Origin: Burkholderiales bacterium
Lineage (GTDB): Bacteria > Pseudomonadota > Gammaproteobacteria > Burkholderiales > SG8-39
DNA length: 12,981 bases
NCBI GenBank assembly: GCA_919902965.1
Contig: CAKKSJ010000342.1
Span: 3,334 to 16,314, forward strand
Reading direction: 5' to 3'
The translations under genes were made by a program, and so were the position numbers. Below, piece by piece: positions 7,320 to 12,914 of this stretch (position 1 is the stretch's first letter; the number at the start of each line of letters is the position of its first letter). The notes under the pieces are model-generated. The model saw only the letters and a list, made by a program, of their open reading frames with translations. It searched no databases and was not told the origin of the DNA.

Positions 7320-7523
7320 TCAGTTCTTGTCGTTTGCGAGCGCTTCAGGGAGTTTGTGCGCCGCCCGCCGCAGAAAATCGATCTGGCGCGTGAAATTGGT
7401 GCAGCGCGCGCACATCATTAGATGCAGACGGAGCAAGGCGCGTTCCGACGGTGTCAGCGGCTCTTCCATCGCCCGCGAGGAAAGTCTAGCGGCTTCCTCG
7501 CACGAATACATTAGTTTACTCAT
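7320..7523 (-). CDS. Small zinc-finger anti-sigma factor (zf-HC2 type)
   Basis: 67-residue cytoplasmic protein with C8 followed by the zinc-anchor pattern H34-M-M-M-like spacing HxxxCxxC (H34, C38, C41), as in the zf-HC2/ZAS anti-sigma family. No membrane segment is present, so it probably acts as a soluble, possibly redox- or metal-sensitive inhibitor. The start ATG at 7523 is chosen because ATGAGTAA overlaps the stop codon of sigma factor 2, giving translational coupling. An ATG 12 bases further upstream is also possible. Its partner is probably sigma factor 2, and because sigma factor 1 is so similar it may bind both. An ECF-promoter-like motif lies about 80 bases upstream, inside the sigma gene. 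Confidence 0.85.
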   Translation of the reverse strand: MSKLMYSCEEAARLSSRAMEEPLTPSERALLRLHLMMCARCTNFTRQIDFLRRAAHKLPEALANDKN

Positions 7524-8088
7524 GCGACGCCCCAAACCAGTTCTTGTTCATACAGGTACGCAAGCTCAGCCTCGCTCGAAACAGAATCACATGCAGGTTA
7601 GACGTCGAAATCTCGATTTTCTTACAGATTTCCTCGGATGACAGGCCCATGACTTCGCGCATCGAGAACACCAGCGCATCGCGCTTGGACATGCGCTGGC
7701 AGCATTCCTGATAGACGGCCCAGAACTGGCTCGATTCGAGCGCCGCATCCGGCATGCCCCAATCCGCGGGCGGATCGACCCACTTGCCCTTGGCGTTGAA
7801 GTAGCCGTCGCCGGATTCGTCGTTCTCGCCCAGCGATGACGCGTCCACAGGCAGACCGCGGGCGCGGCTGCGGGTCAGGTCGACGATCTTGTGCTTGAGG
7901 ATGCCGGTGAGCCAGGTTCGCAGTTGCGAGCGGCCCTTGAACGCGTCGCGCTGGGCGAGCGCCGCCATGAGCGTGTCCTGGACGGCATCCTCGGCGAGCG
8001 ACGCATCGTGCAGGTGAAATTGCGCATAGCGGAGCAAATACTTTCGGTGTGTTTCCAAGCCTTGCGCGTGTTCGTCTGGTTCGGCCAT
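7516..8088 (-). CDS. ECF RNA polymerase sigma factor 2
   Basis: 190-residue ECF sigma factor, paralogue of the gene at 6151-6720. Region 2 has AEDAVQDTLMAALA and LKHKIVDLTRSRARG; region 4 has KRDALVFSMREVMGLSSEEIC and LFRARLSLRTCM. It shares the same Asp-Pro-Pro-Ala-Asp-Trp-Gly linker and the NWFG C terminus. The frame is open to 8193, but ATG 8088 is chosen because AGGAGA lies 5 bases upstream and the paralogue starts at the same point. Its stop overlaps the anti-sigma start. Its upstream region shows no TGTAAG-N17-CGWCTA motif but contains several dyads, so it may be transcribed differently from its paralogue. It is divergent from the NPC-repeat operon. Confidence 0.93.
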   Translation of the reverse strand: MAEPDEHAQGLETHRKYLLRYAQFHLHDASLAEDAVQDTLMAALAQRDAFKGRSQLRTWLTGILKHKIVDLTRSRARGLPVDASSLGENDESGDGYFNAKGKWVDPPADWGMPDAALESSQFWAVYQECCQRMSKRDALVFSMREVMGLSSEEICKKIEISTSNLHVILFRARLSLRTCMNKNWFGASHE

Positions 8089-8141
8089 CCGGCTCTCCTG
8101 TCTAAAACGCAATAAGCATGCGTGGTGACGCGCGCGTAAGC

Positions 8142-8206
8142 GGAATATTGACATCAATTCCAGGAAAACATTTTCCCACAGATTCCCATGCAAAGCGTAT
8201 GGGAAT
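8142..8206. promoter_or_regulatory. Cluster of three palindromic elements in the divergent intergenic region
   Basis: Three dyads lie upstream of both sigma factor 2 and the repeat operon: an imperfect dyad at 8142-8161 (GGAA..TTGA-CA-TCAATTCC), GGAAAA-CA-TTTTCC at 8163-8176, and ATTCCCAT (8182-8189) / ATGGGAAT (8199-8206). They could be operators or RNA hairpins. No regulator is identified. Confidence 0.4.
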
Positions 8207-8270
8207 AGCCCATGCAGGCGGGGGCGGAACGGCCACGGGACCGCGGCGTCAAGCGGGGGCGGAAACCATT

Positions 8271-8299
8271 TGTAAGGAATCGGCGAAGTCGTACGACTA
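8271..8299 (+). promoter_or_regulatory. Putative ECF sigma promoter for the NPC-repeat operon
   Basis: TGTAAG (8271-8276), 17 bases, CGACTA (8294-8299), lying 75 bases before the ATG of the repeat-peptide gene. Hexamers and spacing match the elements before sigma factor 1 and the czcE-like gene. Confidence 0.65.
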
Positions 8300-8374
8300 C
8301 TTCGACAGCAGGGCAGCGTGCCGCTCCCGGCTCAAGCGTATCCCGGCCACTTATACCCATCAGGAGACTCGACT

Positions 8375-8629
8375 ATGAACATGCTCAAACAACCTCTCAA
8401 ATTCGCGCTGGCAAGTACCCTGGCGCTGGGCCTTGGCGGCCCGGCCTTGGCGAACCCGTGTGCGGCGAAGAAAAACCCCTGCGCGCCGAAATCCGCCAAC
8501 CCCTGCGCGGCCAGGAAGAAAAATCCGTGCGCCGCAAAGAAAATGAATCCCTGCGCCGCAAAGAAGGCGAATCCGTGCGCGGCGAAGAACCCGTGCGCCG
8601 CGAAGAATCCCTGCGCGGCCAAGAAGTAA
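8375..8629 (+). CDS. Secreted Cys-rich peptide of eight NPCAAK-type repeats
   Basis: 84-residue protein. Residues 1-26 are a signal peptide (positive start, ALASTLALGLGG core, ending PALA) with likely cleavage before Asn27. Everything after is repeat: eight Asn-Pro-Cys units followed by Ala-Ala-Lys and variants, spaced 6-8 residues, with one Cys per unit and many Lys. There is no other domain. The mature product would be a small, basic, thiol-rich periplasmic or secreted peptide; thiols spaced this way could bind Cu(I), Zn or another soft metal, or be modified. The start is supported by CAGGAGA at 8361-8367. It is first in a run that includes a repeat-bearing cytochrome c with a similar signal peptide. 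I recognise no named family and assign no function. Confidence 0.8.
   Translation: MNMLKQPLKFALASTLALGLGGPALANPCAAKKNPCAPKSANPCAARKKNPCAAKKMNPCAAKKANPCAAKNPCAAKNPCAAKK
8453..8626 (+). repeat. NPC-repeat array (eight units) in the peptide gene
   Basis: Eight coding repeats of 18-24 bases, each with one Cys codon. The last units are shortest and most regular (18 bases). A 29-base stretch at 8546-8574 is identical to 8866-8894 in the next gene. Confidence 0.9.
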
Positions 8630-8656
8630 GGCCATAGACGCCAGCCGCCCTACGCC

Positions 8657-8683
8657 GGCAAGCGCTGGCGAAGAGCGCTTGCC
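8657..8683 (+). other. Perfect hairpin between repeat-peptide and cytochrome genes
   Basis: 10-bp perfect stem GGCAAGCGCT (8657-8666) / AGCGCTTGCC (8674-8683) with a 7-base loop, in the 86-base gap between the genes. No T run follows. It may stabilise the 3' end of the peptide mRNA or partly stop transcription, giving more peptide than cytochrome. Confidence 0.6.
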
Positions 8684-8715
8684 TTGCCAACCACTGATAC
8701 GAGGAGGTCTCCATC

Positions 8716-9402
8716 ATGAATTTCAGCGCGCAACCGCTACAGACTGCCGTCGCCGGCATTTTTGCACTGGGCCTGGCCGGCTCTGCACTCGCGCAGAACC
8801 CTTGCGCCGTGCGCAGGAATCCCTGCTCCGCCAGGAGCGCCAGGCCTTGCGCGGCGCGCAAGGCCAATCCCTGCGCCGCAAAGAAGGCGAATCCCTGCGC
8901 TGCCAAGAACCCGTGCGCGGCAAAAAATCCCTGCGCCGCCGGCGCCAAGGTCGATCCCAAGATGGTGACGCGACCCAAGGGCACAAAGCTCGCAACAGGT
9001 GAGCGCGCCGGGATGCTCAAGCTGGGCGAGGCCTTGTGGAGCGACACCAAGCTCAGCAGCAACAATCTGTCGTGCAATACCTGCCACCAGGGCGGGGCTT
9101 CGTTCCAGAAAACCTTCGCCAAGCCGTATCCGCATTATGTGGCGATGGCGAAGGAGCAAGGCGGATTCAAGAAAATCAATCTGGACGAAATGGTGCAGTT
9201 CTGCCTGGTTGCGCCGATGGCGTCGAAGACCCTCGCCTGGGACTCGAAGGAACTCGCTGCACTGACGCTGTACACGGCGCAGATGCAGAAGTCCTTCAAA
9301 CCCGCCTCGGCCGCAAAGGGCAACCCCTGCGCCGCGAAAAATCCCTGCGCCGCGAAGAACCCGTGCGCGGCGAAAAATCCCTGTGCAGCAAAAAAGAAAT
9401 AG
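8716..9402 (+). CDS. Exported cytochrome c with NPC-type repeats on both sides of the haem domain
   Basis: 228-residue exported protein. Residues 1-26 are a signal peptide resembling that of the preceding peptide. Residues 28-77 hold seven Pro-Cys repeat units, 80-195 a single cytochrome c domain, and 203-228 four more repeats. The haem motif is C120-N-T-C-H124; Met168 in CLVAPMAS is the likely distal ligand. The domain pattern (GEALW, SCNTCHQGG, MVQFCLVAP) resembles small periplasmic mono-haem cytochromes, and covalent haem attachment implies a periplasmic location. A strong ribosome site, GAGGAGG at 8701-8707, supports the start. The layout suggests that an NPC-repeat gene was fused around a cytochrome domain. 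It probably moves electrons to or from the Cys-rich peptide or a bound metal; that role is inference. Confidence 0.88.
   Translation: MNFSAQPLQTAVAGIFALGLAGSALAQNPCAVRRNPCSARSARPCAARKANPCAAKKANPCAAKNPCAAKNPCAAGAKVDPKMVTRPKGTKLATGERAGMLKLGEALWSDTKLSSNNLSCNTCHQGGASFQKTFAKPYPHYVAMAKEQGGFKKINLDEMVQFCLVAPMASKTLAWDSKELAALTLYTAQMQKSFKPASAAKGNPCAAKNPCAAKNPCAAKNPCAAKKK
8797..8946 (+). repeat. N-terminal NPC-repeat array of the cytochrome gene
   Basis: Seven coding repeats; the first three are degenerate (Val-Arg-Arg, Ser-Ala-Arg and Arg-Pro-Cys variants) and the later ones close to Asn-Pro-Cys-Ala-Ala-Lys. It shares a 29-base identical block with the preceding gene. Confidence 0.88.
9322..9399 (+). 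repeat. C-terminal NPC-repeat array of the cytochrome gene
   Basis: Four regular 18-base coding repeats ending in a Lys-rich tail, directly after the haem domain. Confidence 0.9.
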
Positions 9403-9420
9403 CGGTACGGGTGTAGCGGG

Positions 9421-10176
9421 ATGAATGACATGGTGAGCGAGGACCGGCTGCACGCGCAATTGCCGGCCCTTGCTTCGCCGGACCTAGGGCAGGTGCCGCG
9501 CGCGCGGCTGGAAGCGATGCGCGCGGCCGGCGCTGAAGTGTTGGAATGCCAGCGCGTGCTCGACAAAGCGGGGCTGGATCTTGTCAGCGAGGTGCTGCGC
9601 GGCCAGGGCACGTTCTACGAACTCGAGCATTACCCGACTGACGACGTGTTCGACCGCGAAACGCATGCCCAGTACTACTACCATGCGCACCGTGGATCTG
9701 CCGAGCACGGGCATTTCCACACCTTCCTGCGTGCGCCCGGCATGCCCGAAAGTGTGGCGCCGGTCCACTACACGGGAGAGGAAATCTGGCCGAGTGGCGA
9801 CGAGTCGATTTCGCACCTGATCGCGATTTCCATGGACGCGTTCGGCCGGCCGATCAGCCTGTTCGCCGTGAACCGCTGGGTGAGCGCCGAAGCCTGGTAC
9901 CCAGCCGAGGAGGTGATCCGCATGCTCGATCGCTTCGCCATCGACCACGCATTTCCATCCTGGCCGGTGAATCGCTGGATCGGCGCGATGCTGCGATTAT
10001 TCCGTCCGCAGATCGAGGTGCTGGTACGGCATCGCGACACTGTGGTCGATGCATGGCGGCGCACCCATCCGGACACCGACGTGTTCGAAGACCGGCGGCT
10101 CGACGTCACCGGGGAATTTGCCATCAGCATCGACGCGCAGATTGCGGCCGTGAAGGCCGCGCTCGCGCGCCGATAG
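9421..10176 (+). CDS. His-rich cytoplasmic protein, probably DUF6969 family
   Basis: 251-residue protein without signal peptide or membrane segment. It begins 18 bases after the cytochrome stop, so it is very likely co-transcribed. The hallmark is a block from YELEHYP (residues 66-72) through H82, H88, H90, H96, H98 and H100, with aromatic residues between (QYYYHAHR, HGHFHTFLR), followed by H116 and H132. This pattern suits a metal site. I associate the YELEHYP/YYYHAHR pattern with DUF6969, from memory. Residues 140-190 are rich in Trp and contain two NRW motifs (VNRWVS and VNRWIG). The function is unknown. Being cytoplasmic and next to exported repeat proteins, it could handle metal or haem, or act on the repeat peptides before export; this is inference. 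The ribosome site is weak, so coupling to the cytochrome is possible. Confidence 0.8.
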   Translation: MNDMVSEDRLHAQLPALASPDLGQVPRARLEAMRAAGAEVLECQRVLDKAGLDLVSEVLRGQGTFYELEHYPTDDVFDRETHAQYYYHAHRGSAEHGHFHTFLRAPGMPESVAPVHYTGEEIWPSGDESISHLIAISMDAFGRPISLFAVNRWVSAEAWYPAEEVIRMLDRFAIDHAFPSWPVNRWIGAMLRLFRPQIEVLVRHRDTVVDAWRRTHPDTDVFEDRRLDVTGEFAISIDAQIAAVKAALARR

Positions 10177-10212
10177 TCAGAAAATTTACATCTACCAAAG
10201 GAAGAAAACAAA

Positions 10213-10692
10213 ATGTCAAGAACTGTACGCTTATTCCTGCTTCCCGCCGTTCTGCTGGCATTCACAGCTAACTACGCTGGAGCCCAATCCGCCGCACCGC
10301 TGCCGGGCACGCACACCGTGGTTTCGACCTACGCCTTCGACGCCCTGGCCACGCGCCTGGAAAAAGCGATCGAGGCGAACAAAATGGGTTTGGTCGCGCA
10401 GGCCAGCGCCAGCCGCGGCGCAGCAGGCCGCGGGGTGAAGATCCCCGGTAACCTGGTGCTGATGGTGTTCCGCAACGACTATGCGGTGAGAATGCTCGCG
10501 GCCAGCGTGCCATCAGGCATAGAGGCGCCTTTGCGCTTGTACCTGACCGAGGGCGCGAACGGCAAAGCGAGCGTGACCTGGCGCACGCCCAGCGCCGTGT
10601 TCGCACCCTATGGCAGCGCCGAACTCGACGCGATGGCGCGCGAACTCGACCCGGTGTTCGAGAAAATTGTCCGCGACGCCACCGGCGACTGA
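10213..10692 (+). CDS. Exported DUF302-domain protein
   Basis: 159-residue protein with a signal peptide at residues 1-24 (LFLLPAVLLAFTANYAGA) and likely cleavage before Gln-Ser. The mature part follows the DUF302 pattern: STYAFDALATRLEKAIEANKMGLVAQ, then a basic/Gly loop, VLMVFRNDYAVRMLA, PLRLYLTE and a C-terminal helix. DUF302 proteins are small, often exported, and of unknown function; they are often found near metal or sulfur genes. There is no Cys in the mature part. AAAGGAAG lies upstream of the ATG. It follows the His-rich gene by 36 bases and precedes the YeeE-type transporter by 16 bases, so it may be a periplasmic partner of that transporter. Confidence 0.85.
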   Translation: MSRTVRLFLLPAVLLAFTANYAGAQSAAPLPGTHTVVSTYAFDALATRLEKAIEANKMGLVAQASASRGAAGRGVKIPGNLVLMVFRNDYAVRMLAASVPSGIEAPLRLYLTEGANGKASVTWRTPSAVFAPYGSAELDAMARELDPVFEKIVRDATGD

Positions 10693-10708
10693 AGCGATCC
10701 GTCTCGCA

Positions 10709-11860
10709 CGCGTGGCGCGGCCGGTGCAGTGGCGCGCGCTGCTGCCCGGATTGGCCGCATTGGCGGCGCTAGTCGTCGCCCTCGGCGTCTCAAACACTAG
10801 GCTTGCGCTGTTGCTCGTGCTCGGCGCGCTGTGTGGCGTAACGCTGTATCACGCCGCCTTCGGCTTCAGCGCCGCGTACCGCCGGCTGCTGTTCGCGCGG
10901 GAGCCCGCAATGGTGCAGGCGCAACTGTTGATGCTTGCGCTGGCGACGGTGCTGTTCGCGCCCGTGCTCGCCGCCGGGTCCGCATTCGGAATGCCGCTGA
11001 CCGGGGCGAGCGCGCCGGTGGGCTGGCAGGTCGCGATCGGAGCATTTTTGTTCGGCATCGGCATGCAACTGGGCGGCGGTTGCGGCTCCGGCACGCTCTA
11101 CGCGCTGGGCGGAGGCGGCACAGGTATGCTGGCGACGCTTGCCGCGTTCTGCGCCGGCGGGTTCGCCGCGAGCCTGCACATGGACGCCTGGCAGCAGTTA
11201 CCCGATGCGGGCGAGATTGTGCTCGGCGAGCAGTTCGGCTGGCCGGCTGCAGTCGCGCTGCAGCTTGCGCTCCTGGCGATGATTTACGCACTGCTGCGGG
11301 CGTTCGCGCGGCCCACGCTGTCGCTACCGCTGCCGGATCGATTCACAATCGCGCGCGTATTGGGCGGTCCCTGGCCGCTGATTGCCGGCGCGGTCCTGCT
11401 CGCCGGTCTGAACCTGGCAACCCTGCTCACCTCGGGTCATCCCTGGAGCATCACCTGGGCATTCACCCTGTGGGCGGCAAAGGCCGCGCTTGCGCTCGGG
11501 TGGAATGCATCGGGCTCGTCGTTCTGGCAGGGCGGATTCCAGCAGCAGGCGCTGGAGGCGCCGCTGCTGGTAGACGAAACTACGGTGATGGACATCGGCA
11601 TCGTGCTCGGTGCTTTTGTCGCGGCGGCGGCGGGGCGCTTTTTCCCCGAGTTGCGCGTACCGCTGCGCGGGCTCGCGGCGGCAGTGATCGGCGGACTGTT
11701 GATGGGCTACGGCGCGCGTCTTGCCTACGGCTGCAATATCGGCGCATTCTTCTCGGGGGTGGCGTCCACCAGCCTGCATGGCTGGCTGTGGATCGCCGCC
11801 GCGCTTCCCGGAATCTGGATCGGTGCGCGGCTGCGCCCGGCATTTGGCATGTCTTTGTGA
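10709..11860 (+). CDS. YeeE/YedE-family membrane transporter (sulfur-compound type)
   Basis: Polytopic inner-membrane protein of about 383 residues, with around ten hydrophobic segments in two inverted halves, as in YeeE/YedE (TsuA thiosulfate transporter; YedE proposed for selenium). The two family repeats are visible: GGGCGSGTLYALGGG with C125 and AYGCNIGAFFSG with C342. The third Cys of the thiosulfate transporters, near the N terminus, appears to be replaced by Gly52 in HAAFGFSAAYR. The start is uncertain: the frame is open back to ATG 10610 inside the DUF302 gene, but that part is Arg/Thr-rich shadow sequence, so I choose GTG 10709, giving Met-Ala-Arg-Pro-Val-Gln-Trp. It probably ends the repeat operon. 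The substrate could be a sulfur oxyanion or sulfide-type compound. Confidence 0.85.
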   Translation, partial: RVARPVQWRALLPGLAALAALVVALGVSNTRLALLLVLGALCGVTLYHAAFGFSAAYRRLLFAREPAMVQAQLLMLALATVLFAPVLAAGSAFGMPLTGASAPVGWQVAIGAFLFGIGMQLGGGCGSGTLYALGGGGTGMLATLAAFCAGGFAASLHMDAWQQLPDAGEIVLGEQFGWPAAVALQLALLAMIYALLRAFARPTLSLPLPDRFTIARVLGGPWPLIAGAVLLAGLNLATLLTSGHPWSITWAFTLWAAKAALALGWNASGSSFWQGGFQQQALEAPLLVDETTVMDIGIVLGAFVAAAAGRFFPELRVPLRGLAAAVIGGLLMGYGARLAYGCNIGAFFSGVASTSLHGWLWIAAALPGIWIGARLRPAFGMSL

Positions 11861-12010
11861 AGACGTAGCGCGCGCGAGCCCAGTCTGTGCAAATGCGGCC
11901 GGCGCCACACGCGTAACGCGTTGATGCATATTAAGACACAGGCGTAAGAACTGCTGCCATCGCGTGTAGGATTATGGTCCCCGCATCGACAATTCCTCAC
12001 TGGACTGGAT

Positions 12011-12613
12011 ATGGAACTGAAGCATGTGGCGCTGGTATTGGCCGACATCGGCGGCTATACGAGATTCATCAGGTTGCACAAATCCACTTTGCTGCATGCC
12101 GGGGAGATCATTTCGCAGTTGCTGGAAACGATCATAGCCCGCGCATCCTTTCCGCTGACGCTCAACAAGCTGGAAGGCGATGCGGCGCTGCTGTACGCTG
12201 AAATGGGTGACAGCGAAGCTGCCGCTGCGCGCGACATCGCCCAACAAGTCACGGCGTTCTTTTCCGCTTTCCATGGAAAGGCCAGGGAACTGTCGGGCAG
12301 CCGCGCCAACTGCCCGTGTGACGCGTGCCTGCACATCCTCGACTTGAGGCTGAAAGCGGTGCTGCATCACGGTGAGGTCGCGATCAGGAAAATCCGCCAG
12401 TTCGAGGAATTGACGGGCGAGGATGTGATCCTGGCGCATCGCCTGCTCAAGAACAGCGTGTCGAAGCCTGAATACATTCTGATGAGCGCATCGTTTCATC
12501 GCCTTGCGGGGGATCTCGCTGGCTACCTGAGGGAATCAGGGCGAGAGACGTACGAAGACCTCGGCTGCATAGACACCGTAGTGTTCTCGCATGCGCCATC
12601 CCTTGCGGGCTGA
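12011..12613 (+). CDS. DUF2652 protein, class III nucleotidyl cyclase-like
   Basis: 200-residue cytoplasmic protein. The opening LVLADIGGYTRFI puts D12 at the first metal-binding Asp of class III adenylyl/guanylyl cyclases. KLEGDAALL gives K53 and D57, matching the second metal Asp and its preceding Lys. KAVLHHGEVAI corresponds to the usual Arg/Lys-x-Gly-x-His-x-Gly strand. This fits DUF2652, a cyclase-like family whose activity I cannot confirm. An unusual CPCDAC cluster (C101, C103, C106) is inserted before that strand and could bind a metal. The ATG at 12011 has no strong ribosome site. It lies 150 bases after the transporter gene and is probably a separate unit. A small gene follows after 7 bases. 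Confidence 0.82.
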   Translation: MELKHVALVLADIGGYTRFIRLHKSTLLHAGEIISQLLETIIARASFPLTLNKLEGDAALLYAEMGDSEAAAARDIAQQVTAFFSAFHGKARELSGSRANCPCDACLHILDLRLKAVLHHGEVAIRKIRQFEELTGEDVILAHRLLKNSVSKPEYILMSASFHRLAGDLAGYLRESGRETYEDLGCIDTVVFSHAPSLAG

Positions 12614-12620
12614 GGGCACG

Positions 12621-12914
12621 ATGAAGCTCGAGCGGGTAATGGGGTGCACCGCTGCGGAACTCGTGGGCTGGCTTCCGCGGGCCCTGCCGGGCGCGGTGCT
12701 TGAGCTTGAATCAGACGCGCAAGCCGGCCGCTGCCGCGCGTCGTTCGAAGACGGGCGCCTGACGATCGAGTGGCGGGTCCTCGAGCCGAGGCAAATCGCC
12801 ATGTTGCGGGTGCCGCAACTTAAGGTCTGCTTCAGCTACTCGGGATTTGAGGATGCACGGCGTCAGGTAGTGCAAACGTATTTCGACCGGGCGACCCAGC
12901 GCGGGGGTGGGTAG
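12621..12914 (+). CDS. Small hypothetical protein
   Basis: 97-residue protein I do not recognise. The ATG at 12621 is preceded by TGAGGG overlapping the stop codon of the DUF2652 gene, so the two are likely co-translated; the ORF is open to an earlier ATG at 12591. It has no signal peptide or membrane segment. The order looks alpha/beta: a helix (TAAELVGWLPRAL), strands (AVLELESDAQ, RLTIEWRVLEP, LKVCFSYSG), then a helix (EDARRQVVQTYFDRAT). With the cyclase-like neighbour, a partner or accessory role is possible. Confidence 0.7.
   Translation: MKLERVMGCTAAELVGWLPRALPGAVLELESDAQAGRCRASFEDGRLTIEWRVLEPRQIAMLRVPQLKVCFSYSGFEDARRQVVQTYFDRATQRGGG

Noticed and set aside
8212..8637. Alternative frames across the NPC repeats on both strands (Arg/Glu-rich on +, Phe-Ala-Ala-rich on -)
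   Set aside because: They are by-products of an 18-base coding repeat. Only the Asn-Pro-Cys frame has a signal peptide, a ribosome site and a matching paralogue.
8375..10176. Reading the repeat peptide as a known bufferin-type or other MNIO (DUF692) modified peptide
   Set aside because: No DUF692-type enzyme or its partner is in the window, and the Cys pattern differs from the bufferin precursors I know.
11954..11981. TGTAGG-N16-CGACAA upstream of the DUF2652 gene, similar to the ECF motif
   Set aside because: Both hexamers differ from the consensus and the spacer is one base short, so I did not count it as a fourth site.
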